In this document: in pieces, positions 1 to 8,239 of the stretch
How positions within the stretch are numbered: position 1 is the stretch's first letter
Layout: the number at the start of each line of letters is the position of its first letter
The notes under the pieces: generated by a model
Database searches by the model: none
What the model saw: only the letters and a program-made list of their open reading frames with translations
Told to the model about the DNA's origin: nothing
NCBI GenBank assembly: GCA_963837105.1
Contig: CAWIMG010000027.1
Coordinates: 1-64,000, forward strand
Direction of reading: 5' to 3'
Length of the DNA: 64,000 nucleotides
Source: UBA9676 sp963837105
Lineage (GTDB): Bacteria; Actinomycetota; Actinomycetes; Streptosporangiales; Streptosporangiaceae
Translations under genes and position numbers: made by a program

Positions 1-655
1 CAGCGCCGCCCGCGGGGTGGCCCGCGCACTGGGGCTGCACTACCTGGACACCGGCGCGATGTACCGGGCACTGACCTGGTGGATGCTCAACCAGGGACTG
101 GACACCGCCGACCCGGAGACGGTGGCCAGGCACGCCACCGAGCCAGTCATCGAGGTTGGGGTGGACCCGGCCGCGCCGCGGATCACGGTGGACGGGGTGG
201 ATGTGTCCGGCCCGATCCGCACCCGGCGGGTGTCCAACGCCGTCAGCGCGGTCGCCTCGGTGCCACAGGTCCGCGAGCACCTGATCGCCTGCCAGCGCGA
301 CATCATCCGGCGGCACCAGGCCGCCCCCGGCGGCGGCATCGTCGCCGAGGGCCGCGACATCGGTACCGTGGTTGCCCCCGAGGCGCCGGTGAAGGTGTTC
401 CTCACCGCCAGTGCGCAGGTGCGCGCCCACCGCCGCAGCGCCGACCTGGCCGCCGACCCGGACGCGACCGCGGCGGTCACCCAGCGGGAGCAGCACCGCC
501 GGGACCGGGCGGATGCCCCGCAGACGGTCATGGCGGCCGACGCGGTGGAGATCGACTCCTCCAGCCTGAGCCTGGCCGAGGTGATCAGCCGGATCACCGA
601 CCTGGTAGGGCAGCGGACCGGGGACACGCACCCGGACCCGGCGCGGGCGCGGTGA
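1..655 (+). CDS. cmk: cytidylate kinase, 5' end cut by window edge
   Basis: Cytoplasmic kinase that phosphorylates CMP and dCMP with ATP, feeding nucleic-acid and CDP-lipid synthesis. The frame is open from base 2, so the start codon and glycine-rich P-loop lie outside the window. Visible are the CMP-binding block LHYLDTGAMYRALTWW, the RTRRVSNAVS segment, the conserved AEGRDIGTVV block followed by VKVFLTA, and the LID region QREQHRRDRADAP. About 218 residues are seen of the usual ~225-235. The stop TGA (653-655) is two bases before the der start, so the two are probably co-transcribed, an arrangement common in Actinobacteria. Identity is secure; only the N-terminus is missing. Confidence 0.95.
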   Translation, partial: SAARGVARALGLHYLDTGAMYRALTWWMLNQGLDTADPETVARHATEPVIEVGVDPAAPRITVDGVDVSGPIRTRRVSNAVSAVASVPQVREHLIACQRDIIRRHQAAPGGGIVAEGRDIGTVVAPEAPVKVFLTASAQVRAHRRSADLAADPDATAAVTQREQHRRDRADAPQTVMAADAVEIDSSSLSLAEVISRITDLVGQRTGDTHPDPARAR

Positions 656-657
656 TC

Positions 658-2127
658 ATGCCTGACACCGACGGCGGCTGGGACGAGGAAGGCCACCAGC
701 CTGCCCCACTGGTCCCGGTGGTGGCAGTGGTCGGCCGGCCCAACGTCGGCAAGTCCACGCTCGTCAACCGGATCCTGGGCAGCCGCCAGGCGGTGGTCCA
801 GGACACCCCGGGTGTCACCCGGGACCGGGTGGCCTACGATGCGACCTGGCGCGGGCGGGCGTTCACCCTGGTTGACACCGGCGGCTGGGAGCCTTCCCCC
901 GGGTCGGAGGCGGGGCAGGCCAGCCGTGCGCTGGCCGAGCAGGTGACGGCGCAGGCGCGGCTGGCGGTGGCGGCGGCGGACGCGGTCCTGTTCGTGGTGG
1001 ATGTGACCGTCGGCATCACCGACTCCGACGACGCGGTCGCTGCGGTGCTGCGCCGGTCCGGCAAGCCGGTGGTTGTCGCCGCAAACAAGGTCGATGACAC
1101 ACCGGGCGAGCCGGCCGCGGCGGCGCTGTGGGCCCTCGGGCTGGGCGAGCCATGGCCGGTCAGCGCGCTGCACGGGCGCGGCAGCGGCGACCTGCTCGAC
1201 GCGGTGCTGGCGGCATTGCCGGAGGCACCCGCCGAAAACCTGGCCGAGGTCGGCGGCCCGCGCCGGGTCGCCCTGATCGGGCGCCCGAACGTGGGCAAGT
1301 CCAGCCTGCTGAACAAGCTGGCCGGGCAGGAGCGGGTACTGGTGGACGCGGTCGCCGGCACCACCCGCGACCCGGTGGACGAGCTGATCGAGCTGGGCGG
1401 CATCAGCTGGCGGTTCGTGGACACGGCCGGCATCCGGCGGCGGGTCAGCCACACCCAGGGCGCCGACTTCTATGCCGCCCTGCGGACGTCTGGCGCGCTG
1501 GAACGGGCCGAGGTCGCGGTGGTGCTGGTGGACGCCAGCGAGCCGCTGGCCGAGCAGGACCTGCGGATCGTGTCGATGGTGATCGAGGCCGGCCGGGCGC
1601 TGGTCATCGCCTATAACAAGTGGGACCTGGTGGACGAGGACCGCCGCCTGCAGCTGGACAGGGAGATCGACCGGCAGCTGCACACCGCCCGCTGGGCACC
1701 CCGGGTCAACATTTCCGCCGCTACCGGCCGTCACCTGGACCGGCTGGTGCCCGCGCTGCAGGCCGCGCTGGCGGGCTGGGAGACCCGGGTGCCGACTGGC
1801 AGGCTCAACTCCTGGCTGACCGGCCTGGTGGCGGCCACGCCGCCACCGGTCCGGGGTGGCCGTCAGCCGAAGATCTTGTTCGCCACCCAGGCCGGCATCC
1901 GGCCGCCGCATTTCGTGCTGTTCACCACCGGTTTCCTGGAGGCCAGCTACCGGCGGTTCATCGAGCGGCGGCTGCGGGAGGAGTTCGGATTCGAGGGCAG
2001 CCCGGTGCAGGTGTCGATGCGGCTGCGGGCCAAGGCGCAGAGCCGCCCGGCCAGCCGTGGTGGCCGGCCGGGCCGGGCGGCCGGCGCTAGCACACACGAG
2101 TTGGGAAAGGTGACGGCGGACCGATGA
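658..2127 (+). CDS. der: ribosome biogenesis GTPase Der (EngA)
   Basis: Two-domain GTPase of 489 residues required for maturation of the 50S subunit. The first P-loop GRPNVGKST is at about residues 26-34 and the second GRPNVGKSSL at about 206-215. Each is followed by a G3 motif (DTGGW, DTAGI) and a G4 motif (NKVD, NKWD). The C-terminal ~110 residues form the KH-like domain (PPPVRGGRQPKILFATQ). A short acidic N-terminal extension precedes the first G domain, as is usual in actinomycetes. ATG 658 is chosen; GTG 652, overlapping the cmk stop, is a possible alternative. The stop overlaps the next start (ATGA), so the downstream reductase is probably co-translated. Confidence 0.97.
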   Translation: MPDTDGGWDEEGHQPAPLVPVVAVVGRPNVGKSTLVNRILGSRQAVVQDTPGVTRDRVAYDATWRGRAFTLVDTGGWEPSPGSEAGQASRALAEQVTAQARLAVAAADAVLFVVDVTVGITDSDDAVAAVLRRSGKPVVVAANKVDDTPGEPAAAALWALGLGEPWPVSALHGRGSGDLLDAVLAALPEAPAENLAEVGGPRRVALIGRPNVGKSSLLNKLAGQERVLVDAVAGTTRDPVDELIELGGISWRFVDTAGIRRRVSHTQGADFYAALRTSGALERAEVAVVLVDASEPLAEQDLRIVSMVIEAGRALVIAYNKWDLVDEDRRLQLDREIDRQLHTARWAPRVNISAATGRHLDRLVPALQAALAGWETRVPTGRLNSWLTGLVAATPPPVRGGRQPKILFATQAGIRPPHFVLFTTGFLEASYRRFIERRLREEFGFEGSPVQVSMRLRAKAQSRPASRGGRPGRAAGASTHELGKVTADR

Positions 2128-3074
2128 GATACCGGGAACTGGGCGCATCCGGGCTGACGGTGTCGGTGACCGGGCTGGGGTGTAACAACTTCGGGCAGCG
2201 GCTGGATCTGGCCGGGACCCGGGCGGTGGTGGACGCCGCCATCGACGCCGGCGTCACGCTGTTCGATACCGCCGACGTGTACGGCCTCGGCGGGTCAGAG
2301 GAACTGCTCGGCGAGGTGCTGGCCGGCCGCCGCGACCAGGTGGTGCTGGCCACCAAGTTCGGTGGCGGGGCCGACCTGGGCTATGGGCCGGCCGCCGGGG
2401 CCCCGGGCGGCCGTGCCTACATCCGGCGCGCGGTGCAGGCGTCGCTGCGCCGCCTGCGCACCGACTACATCGACCTGTACCAGTTGCATCTGCCCGATCC
2501 GCGCACCCCGGTGGCGGAGACCCTGGCCGCCCTCACCGAACTGGTCGCCGAGGGCAAGGTCCGCTATCTCGGCAACTCCAACTTCGCCGGCTGGCAGATC
2601 GCCGACGCCGCGCACCTGGCCCGGGCGGCCGGGACCGCGCCGTTCGTGTCCGCGCAGAACCACTGGTCGCTGCTGGAGCGCGGGGCGGAGGCCGAGGTGG
2701 TGCCTGCCGCCCGCCGGTTCGGGCTGGGTGTGCTGCCCTACTACCCACTGGCCAACGGGCTGCTGACCGGCAAGGTCCGGCGCGGGCAGGAACCGGCCGT
2801 GGGTACCCGGCTGGCCGGCCGCCCGGCCTACATCACGGCGGACAAGCTGGACCGGGTGGAGGCGCTGGCCACCTGGGCGGCCGAGCGTGGCCGGACGATC
2901 CTGGAGGTGGCGGTCGGCGGGCTGGCTGCCCAGGACGGCTGCGCTTCGGTGATCGCCGGGGCTACCACCCCCGAGCAGGTGAAGGCGAACGCCGCCGCGT
3001 CGGACTGGCTGCCCACCGCGGATGATCTGGCCGGCCTGGACCGGGTCCTGCCCCCGCCCGGCGGATCCCGGTAG
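2124..3074 (+). CDS. aldo/keto reductase
   Basis: NADPH-dependent oxidoreductase of the aldo/keto reductase superfamily, 316 residues, with a (beta/alpha)8 barrel fold. The catalytic tetrad is visible: Asp and Tyr in LFDTADVYGLG (about residues 48-58), Lys in LATKFGGG (about 80), and His in YQLHLPDP (about 120). The C-terminal cofactor-binding stretch is VIAGATTPEQVKAN. The ATG overlaps the der stop in an ATGA junction. The physiological substrate cannot be read from sequence; close relatives are annotated as L-glyceraldehyde 3-phosphate reductase-like or general stress reductases. Convergent with the protease gene that ends 24 bp away. Confidence 0.92.
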   Translation: MRYRELGASGLTVSVTGLGCNNFGQRLDLAGTRAVVDAAIDAGVTLFDTADVYGLGGSEELLGEVLAGRRDQVVLATKFGGGADLGYGPAAGAPGGRAYIRRAVQASLRRLRTDYIDLYQLHLPDPRTPVAETLAALTELVAEGKVRYLGNSNFAGWQIADAAHLARAAGTAPFVSAQNHWSLLERGAEAEVVPAARRFGLGVLPYYPLANGLLTGKVRRGQEPAVGTRLAGRPAYITADKLDRVEALATWAAERGRTILEVAVGGLAAQDGCASVIAGATTPEQVKANAAASDWLPTADDLAGLDRVLPPPGGSR

Positions 3075-3097
3075 CCAGCCAGGCCTGGGCGAGCCGG

Positions 3098-3970
3098 TCA
3101 GCCGCCGGCGCGGGCGGCGAGGCTGACCGCGGTCTGGTACAGGCTTTCCACATCCTGCCCGAAGCGGATGGTGTAGGAGATCGCGGGCAGGTCCCCGCCC
3201 TGCTGGTAACCGCCGATCACGCCGATCACCGTGCCCGTCCCGGCGGGCCCCAGCCGGGCCAGGAAAGGGGCACCGCTGGTGCCGTCGGTGTAACCACCGC
3301 AGTCGAATTCCATCTCGTGTGCCTGGAACCGCTTGGTCTCATTCGTGCAGGTGACTGGCTGCTCGATGGCATCGGGGTAGCCGATGACCCGCACCCGGGC
3401 CTGGGCCTGCCAGCCGATGCCCAGCCGCTCACCGCCGGTGACATGCTGGATCGGCTGGCTGTTCCCCGGCTGGTGAACCACCAGGAAGGCGACATCGTGA
3501 TCGGGGTTGCCGGAATCCAGCCAGCCACTGTCGGCGATCACCTGGCTGACCAGCCAGACGCCATACGGCCGGTGACCGCCCGCGTAGCCGGGCACGAACG
3601 CCATCGAGCCCGCTGCCCGGTGGGTCACGCAGTGCGCAGCGGTGATCACCAGATTCCCGCCCGGGCTGTCCACTACGCTCGCGGTGCAGAAGTGCTTGCC
3701 GAGCGCGCCGCCGGAAACAGAGAAGAGCGCGCCGACGGCCGGGGTACCGGCGAACGAGCGGGCGCTGGCCAGGATGCCCGCGGCCGGGTCATGCGCCGAC
3801 AGGGTGGTGGCAGCGGCCAGCTTGGCGGCCATGCTGACCGCGGCCGGGGCGTTCGGCGTCATCAGCAGGAAAACACCGGCGGTAGCCACGGCCAGGCCCG
3901 TCCGCCAGCTGGCCCGGCCGAATGGCCGGGCCAGTGCCCGCCGAGCCTGGCTGTTCCTGCCAGCCGCCAT
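3098..3970 (-). CDS. secreted trypsin-like serine protease (S1 family)
   Basis: About 290-residue chymotrypsin-fold protease. The N-terminus has basic residues followed by a hydrophobic segment (LAVATAGVFLLMTPNAPAAV), a signal peptide or anchor, so the enzyme should act outside the membrane. The catalytic triad is complete: His in VITAAHCVTH, Asp in NPDHDVAFLVV, and Ser in DGTSGAPFL. Cys pairs (HFC...AAHC and a late pair CTNE/FDCGG) fit S1 disulfides. ATG 3970 is preferred because GGAGGG precedes it; an in-frame TTG at 4015 would add 15 unlikely residues. Substrate unknown. Related actinobacterial proteins are annotated as V8-like Glu-specific or trypsin-like endopeptidases. Confidence 0.88.
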   Translation of the reverse strand: MAAGRNSQARRALARPFGRASWRTGLAVATAGVFLLMTPNAPAAVSMAAKLAAATTLSAHDPAAGILASARSFAGTPAVGALFSVSGGALGKHFCTASVVDSPGGNLVITAAHCVTHRAAGSMAFVPGYAGGHRPYGVWLVSQVIADSGWLDSGNPDHDVAFLVVHQPGNSQPIQHVTGGERLGIGWQAQARVRVIGYPDAIEQPVTCTNETKRFQAHEMEFDCGGYTDGTSGAPFLARLGPAGTGTVIGVIGGYQQGGDLPAISYTIRFGQDVESLYQTAVSLAARAGG

Positions 3971-4008
3971 CCGCCCTCCGTACCGCCTGCCGCGCGAGGA
4001 TCTGTTTT

Positions 4009-4036
4009 GTATCAATTGTGCGGGTCAAAGTGATAC
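4009..4036 (-). promoter_or_regulatory. inverted repeat upstream of the protease gene, operator-like
   Basis: The arms GTATCA (4009-4014) and TGATAC (4031-4036) are separated by 16 bp. On the minus strand a TTGACC hexamer lies between them (4023-4028). The site is about 40-65 bp upstream of the protease ATG and could be an operator or part of its promoter. No well-placed -10 box was found, so the function is a guess. Confidence 0.25.
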
Positions 4037-4189
4037 GACGCGAGAGTAAAACCGGGAGCTAAGAGCAGACTGAGTGGCCGCTGCGGAACGGCCGGCCGGG
4101 CCGCCGGTTGGCCCGGCCCCGGCGAGGGAGTAGCGTCGGCTCGTTGGCCGGCCCCGAAGTCATTCGTTGGGTATCCGAAAAGAAGAGCG

Positions 4190-5173
4190 ATGAGCTACCT
4201 GGTTGATCACTGGTCGTTTGACCCGTTCCTGATCGTGGTCGCGGTGCTGGTGATCTGGCACGAGATCGGGCTGGCCCGGCTGGCCCGGCGGTCCCGGCCG
4301 GAGCGGACCGCCCAGCGCCGCCGGCGGTCGTGGCTGTTCTACGGCGGGCTGGCGGTGCTGCTGCTATCCGTGGTCTCGCCGGTGGACTACTGGTCCGACG
4401 GCTACTTCTTCGTGCACATGTTCCAGCACATGCTGCTGATGTTCGCGGCACCGACCCTGGTGGTGGCCGGCGCGCCCTGGCAGCCGCTGCTGGCCGGGCT
4501 GCCCGGGCGGACCGGCCAGGCGGTCACCCGCGGCACGCTGCGTGGCAGCTGGTCCCGGCCGCTGCGGGCGGTCGGCGGGTTCCTGCTGCGGCCGTGGGTG
4601 TCGGTGGTGCTGTTCAGCGTGGTGATGGTGCTCTGGCACGTGCCGGTCCTGTTCGACCTGGCCCAGAACAACCAGTACGTGCACATCTGGCTGATGCACG
4701 CCAGTTTCTTCCTCGCCGGGGTGCTGTTCTGGCTCCAGTTCATCCCCTCGCCGCCGTTCCGGCTCCAAATGACGCCGGTCGCTCAAGCCGCGGCGCTGGT
4801 CGCGACCAACGTGGTGATGTGGGTACTGGCGATGTCGATGAGCATCCTGACCCAGGTCTCCTGGTACTCCGTCTACAGCCATGTGCCGGGGGTGACGCTG
4901 GCGCCGTTTGCCGACCAGCAGATCGGCGCCGCGATCTTGTGGGTGTGTGGCGACTTCTGGGCCATTCCCGCACTGATCGTGGTGATGCGCCGCATGATCG
5001 ACCAGGACGGCAGCATGGGGGCGGCGCTGGAGAAGATGCTCGGGCGCGGCTCGGCGGGCGCCCGGTACGGCTGGGCCAGTGCCGGCAACGGCCACCGGAA
5101 CCCTCGGGCCGGCTCATGGGCGAGTGGCCGCCCGCGCACGTCGCTGCCGCCGGAGCCCCCGGCCGGCCCCTGA
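4190..5173 (+). CDS. ctaG: cytochrome c oxidase assembly protein, CtaG/caa3 family
   Basis: Polytopic membrane protein of 327 residues in the caa3-type CtaG family, which helps copper insertion into or assembly of cytochrome c oxidase. Seven hydrophobic segments are visible. They contain family-typical His-rich motifs: HEIGLARL, FFVHMFQHMLLMF with FAAPTLVVAGAP, VVLFSVVMVLWHVPVLF and LMHASFFLAGVLFW. The C-terminal ~50 residues are Gly/Pro-rich and probably cytoplasmic. The ATG follows AAGAAGAGCG. It stands apart from the copper locus at 12.4-18.7 kb but shares the copper/oxidase theme. The next gene starts 16 bp after its stop. Confidence 0.9.
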   Translation: MSYLVDHWSFDPFLIVVAVLVIWHEIGLARLARRSRPERTAQRRRRSWLFYGGLAVLLLSVVSPVDYWSDGYFFVHMFQHMLLMFAAPTLVVAGAPWQPLLAGLPGRTGQAVTRGTLRGSWSRPLRAVGGFLLRPWVSVVLFSVVMVLWHVPVLFDLAQNNQYVHIWLMHASFFLAGVLFWLQFIPSPPFRLQMTPVAQAAALVATNVVMWVLAMSMSILTQVSWYSVYSHVPGVTLAPFADQQIGAAILWVCGDFWAIPALIVVMRRMIDQDGSMGAALEKMLGRGSAGARYGWASAGNGHRNPRAGSWASGRPRTSLPPEPPAGP

Positions 5174-5189
5174 GCCGCCCGCCCGCGCC

Positions 5190-6380
5190 ATGAACCTGCA
5201 TCCGGAAACCCGCGCCATCCACGCTGCCGCACCCGAGCTAGGCGGCTCCCGCCCGGTGAGTGTGCCCATCTACCAGACCTCGACCTTCGCTTTCACCGAC
5301 CCGGAGGCGTGTGCGGCGGCGCTGACCGATCCCGATGCCGGGTTCGCCTACAGCCGCTACCGGAACCCGACCACGCATGCGCTGGAGGCGGCGGTCGCCG
5401 ACCTGGAGGGCGGCACCGCCGCGATCGCGGCCAGTTCCGGCATGGGTGCCATCAACGCGGTGCTGCTGTCCCTGCTCCAGCCCGGCGACCACGTCATCGC
5501 CCAGCAGTGCCTGTACGGCGGCACCTTCTCGGTCTTCACCGACCTGGCCCGGCGGTACGGCATCGAGGTGAGCTACGTCTCCGGCCGGGACCCGGCGGAA
5601 GTGACCGCCGCGCTCCGGCCGGCCTCCCGGCTGCTGTTCCTGGAGACCATCGCCAACCCCACGGTCGCGGTCAGCGACCAGCCCGCGCTGCTGGCGGTGG
5701 CCCGGGCCGCCGGGCTGACCGGCGTAGTGGACAACACGTTCGCTACTCCCCTGCTGTGCCAGCCGATCGGGCACGGCGCCGACATCGTGATTCATTCTGC
5801 GACCAAGTACCTGGGCGGCCATGACGACGTCACCCTGGGGCTGGTGGTGTCGGCCAGTGCCCAGCTGTACCGCCGGCTCTGGAAGACCGCGGTGGACCTG
5901 GGGGTGGCGGCGGATCCGTTCGCTGCCTGGCTCACTTTGCGCGGCCTGAAGACGCTGGCGCTGCGGATGGCCCGGCACTGCCAGACGGCCGCCCTGCTCG
6001 CCGAACGGCTAGCCGCCCACCCGGCGGTGACGGCGGTGCACTGGCCCGGCCTGGCCAGCCATCCCGACCATGAGGTGGCATCCAGGCTGCTGTCCGGCTA
6101 CGGCGGCATGATCGCCTTCGACCTGGCTGGCGGGCGGGCGGCGGGCCTGCGTTTTGTGTCCGCGCTGAAGCTGGCCGCCGTCGCCCCGTCGCTGGGCGGC
6201 GCGGAGACGCTGGTGCTGCATCCGGCCTCGACCTCGCACCGGCAGCTGGACGCGGCCGGGCTGCGGGCCGCGGGCATCGGCGAGGGCAGCATCCGGGTGT
6301 CCGCCGGGCTGGAGCATCCCGACGATCTGTGGGCGGATTTCGGGCAGGCGCTGGCAGCCATGGACGGCAGCGGCGGGTAA
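5190..6380 (+). CDS. PLP-dependent Cys/Met metabolism enzyme (cystathionine gamma-synthase/gamma-lyase family)
   Basis: 396-residue fold-type I PLP enzyme of the trans-sulfuration family. Family motifs in order: PIYQTSTFAF, FAYSRYRNPTTHALE, SSGMGAINAV, the PLP-ring Asp in VVDNTFATPLL, and the Schiff-base Lys in HSATKYLGGHDDVTLG. The C-terminal domain holds LGGAETLVLHPASTSH and GSIRVSAGLEHPDDL. Possible activities are cystathionine gamma-synthase, cystathionine gamma-lyase, methionine gamma-lyase or O-acetylhomoserine sulfhydrylase; sequence alone does not separate them. The frame is open farther upstream, but ATG 5190 matches the family N-terminus (HPETRAIHAA). Likely translated with ctaG, 16 bp away. 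Confidence 0.92.
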   Translation: MNLHPETRAIHAAAPELGGSRPVSVPIYQTSTFAFTDPEACAAALTDPDAGFAYSRYRNPTTHALEAAVADLEGGTAAIAASSGMGAINAVLLSLLQPGDHVIAQQCLYGGTFSVFTDLARRYGIEVSYVSGRDPAEVTAALRPASRLLFLETIANPTVAVSDQPALLAVARAAGLTGVVDNTFATPLLCQPIGHGADIVIHSATKYLGGHDDVTLGLVVSASAQLYRRLWKTAVDLGVAADPFAAWLTLRGLKTLALRMARHCQTAALLAERLAAHPAVTAVHWPGLASHPDHEVASRLLSGYGGMIAFDLAGGRAAGLRFVSALKLAAVAPSLGGAETLVLHPASTSHRQLDAAGLRAAGIGEGSIRVSAGLEHPDDLWADFGQALAAMDGSGG

Positions 6381-6407
6381 GGCGGGTAAGGCGGCTTCCG
6401 GCCGGAG

Positions 6408-7433
6408 CTAGATGGTGCCGGGCAGGTCGGTGTGGCGTTCCAGCAGCAGCACGTCGCGCCAGCGGCCGTAGTGGCGGCCGATCCGCTTGCGGGTGCCGAC
6501 CACCCGGAACCCGGCCTTCTCGTGCAGGCGCAAGCTGGCGGTGTTCTCCGGGAAGATGCCGGACTGGATGGTCCAGATGCCGGCCGTTGCGGTGGACCTG
6601 ATGAGCGCCCTGAGCAGCGCGGCGCCGACCCCGCGGCCACGGGCGGTCGGCGCGACATAGATGGAGTGCTCGACCACGCCCTGGTACACGTGCCGGTCCG
6701 AGACCGGGGACACCGCCGCCCAGCCGAGCACCTCGCCGCTGGCGTAGTCGGCAGCGACCAGCCGGTGGCTGGGCAGCTGGGCCGCGTCGAAGTCCGCCCA
6801 GGACGGGGCCGAGGTCTCGAAACTGGCCTCACCGGAGTCCAGCCCGGCCTGGTAGATCGCCAGCACCTGGGTGGCGTCGCCGTTCATCATCGGCCGGATG
6901 GTCACCCCATCCGGCAAGATCGTGCCTGCCCCGTTCGGCAGGCCCGGACCCGCCCCGTTCGGCTCGCCGGGGCGTGCCCCGTTCGGCAGGCCGGCGGCCA
7001 CGCCGCCGGGCAGGCCGGTGGCCGCTCCGTCCGGCAGGCCGGCGGGCTGTCCGGCCGGGAGGGCCGCGGCCGGGAATGCGCCGGCCGGGATCGGCGCGGC
7101 TCGTCCCACCACCAGGTCCGTGGCGGTGGGGAAGGAGCCAACGCAGGCTTCGTTCAGCCGGTAGTAACGCGCGGTCCCATGCCGGTCGGCGAGCACGAAC
7201 CGGACCTCCGCGAGCACCTTGAGGTGCTGTGACACGGTGGCCTGGCTGACGTTCGTGGCGGCCACGATCTGGCCGACGGTCAGCGGCCCGCGGGCGCGGG
7301 CGAGTACCGACACCACCTGAATCCTGGTCGGGTCGGACAGCGCCCGGAACCAGGCCGCGTACTGGCGCGCCTCGTAGCGGGTGAGCGGTTCTGGCGGCTC
7401 GCCCTGCGGTCGGCGCCGCCCGGGTTTCTTCAT
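6408..7433 (-). CDS. ArsR-type regulator fused to a GNAT acetyltransferase
   Basis: 341-residue two-domain protein. Residues ~15-105 form an ArsR-type winged helix (WFRALSDPTRIQVVSVLA, then the recognition region NVSQATVSQHLKVL and wing ADRHGTARYYRL). Residues ~175-340 form a GNAT domain of the phosphinothricin/amino-acid acetyltransferase type (VTIRPMMNGDATQVLAIYQ, acetyl-CoA loop RGRGVGAALL, ENTASLRLHEKAGF). The ~60-residue linker is a low-complexity Gly-Leu-Pro-Asn-Gly repeat encoded at about 6905-7080. No ArsR metal-binding Cys cluster is seen, so the signal may be acetyl-CoA or the GNAT substrate; that is inference. Single genes with this fusion are uncommon, but the reading frame is continuous. 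Not in an operon with its neighbours. Confidence 0.85.
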   Translation of the reverse strand: MKKPGRRRPQGEPPEPLTRYEARQYAAWFRALSDPTRIQVVSVLARARGPLTVGQIVAATNVSQATVSQHLKVLAEVRFVLADRHGTARYYRLNEACVGSFPTATDLVVGRAAPIPAGAFPAAALPAGQPAGLPDGAATGLPGGVAAGLPNGARPGEPNGAGPGLPNGAGTILPDGVTIRPMMNGDATQVLAIYQAGLDSGEASFETSAPSWADFDAAQLPSHRLVAADYASGEVLGWAAVSPVSDRHVYQGVVEHSIYVAPTARGRGVGAALLRALIRSTATAGIWTIQSGIFPENTASLRLHEKAGFRVVGTRKRIGRHYGRWRDVLLLERHTDLPGTI

Positions 7434-7573
7434 CGGTTACTGACGATAAGCGGTGATTGACGGGAAGAAAAATCCGCAGCCGGAACGGGTGGCTGGGTGA
7501 TGGCTGCCTGCGGGCAGAGGTGGACGATTCGGGGCCGTTCCCGCCGCCCAAAGCGTCCATGTCTTCGTGGGGT

Positions 7574-7637
7574 AGGTGAGGCGGAGGGGAAGGTGGATCC
7601 GGGGGAGGTGGATTCGGGGGAGGTGAGGCGGAGGGGA
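7574..7637. repeat. G-rich short tandem repeats between arsR-GNAT and marR genes
   Basis: A 17-bp unit (AGGTGAGGCGGAGGGGA) occurs at 7574-7590 and again at about 7621-7637. It flanks two 15-bp units (AGGTGGATCCGGGGG and AGGTGGATTCGGGGG, 7591-7620). The strongly strand-biased G-rich array sits just after the marR stop codon and upstream of the arsR-GNAT gene. It has no hairpin. It may be slippage-derived or G-quadruplex-prone; no function is assigned. Confidence 0.6.
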
Positions 7638-7648
7638 GTGGGCGGAAA

Positions 7649-8137
7649 TCAGGGGCAGGTGATGGCTCCAGGCGGGGGGCCGCCCACCGCGGCCTGGATC
7701 GCCTCGCTGATTTCCCGCAACTGGCCCACCTGCCCGGCGGTGAGCGGATCCAGCAGGGTGCGGCGGACCTGCTCCACATGGCCGGGCGCGGCGGCTGCCA
7801 GTGCGGCGTAGCCCTCGTCGGTGAGCTCGGCGAAGGCGCCCCGCCGGTCGGTCGGGCACTCGCGGCGGCGGACCCAGCCCCGCTCTTCCAGCCGGGCGAC
7901 CGCGTGCGAGATCCGGCTCTTGCTGGCCGCCGTTTCCTCGGCCAGCTGGCTCATCCGCAGCCTGTGGTCCGGGGCCTCGGACAGCTGAACCAGGATCTCG
8001 TAGTAGGCAAGCGGCATCCCGGCGTCGCGCTGCAGCTCAGCGTCGATGGCCGCGAAGAAGGCGTGGCAGGCGCCGACGAAGGCGCGCCACGCCACCTGCT
8101 CGTCGGCCGACAGCCAGCGGGTGCCGGTCGTAGTCAC
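7649..8137 (-). CDS. MarR family transcriptional regulator
   Basis: 162-residue winged-helix regulator. The MarR core is clear: helices around YYEILVQLSEAPDHRLRMSQLA, the recognition helix ASKSRISHAVARLEERGWV, the wing RRRECPTDRRGAFAELTDEG, and C-terminal dimerisation helices (HVEQVRRTLLDPLTAGQVGQL). GTG 8137 is chosen because the protein then begins TTTGTRWLSADEQVAWRA, as in relatives; an in-frame ATG 45 bp upstream would invade the divergent promoter. It diverges from yceI across about 100 bp containing a TTGA-N4-TCAA palindrome, so it probably represses itself and yceI in response to a small ligand. That regulation is inferred. Confidence 0.92.
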   Translation of the reverse strand: MTTTGTRWLSADEQVAWRAFVGACHAFFAAIDAELQRDAGMPLAYYEILVQLSEAPDHRLRMSQLAEETAASKSRISHAVARLEERGWVRRRECPTDRRGAFAELTDEGYAALAAAAPGHVEQVRRTLLDPLTAGQVGQLREISEAIQAAVGGPPPGAITCP

Positions 8138-8161
8138 CTGCTCAGTATAGCGGGGGAATAG

Positions 8162-8211
8162 TTGAGCGTTTGACATAGTTCTTGTGGCAGTGATAGTCGT
8201 TGAGTATTCAA
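8162..8211. promoter_or_regulatory. marR-yceI divergent promoter with MarR-like operator
   Basis: A TTGACA -35 box (8170-8175) and GATAGT -10-like box (8192-8197) with 16-bp spacing point toward yceI. A palindrome TTGA-GTAT-TCAA covers 8200-8211, just after the -10, where a repressor would block transcription. Direct TTGA half sites also occur at 8162-8173. AT-rich TTGA..TCAA palindromes are typical of MarR-family operators. Binding by the adjacent MarR is inferred. Confidence 0.55.
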
Positions 8212-8239
8212 TCAACATTCCAGAAGGAGCTGAGTACCT

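Noticed and set aside
40..2148. Long open frame on the minus strand opposite cmk-der
   Set aside because: Composition is that of a reverse reading of a high-GC gene (Arg/Pro/Gly-rich, no family signature), and the plus-strand genes are unmistakable.
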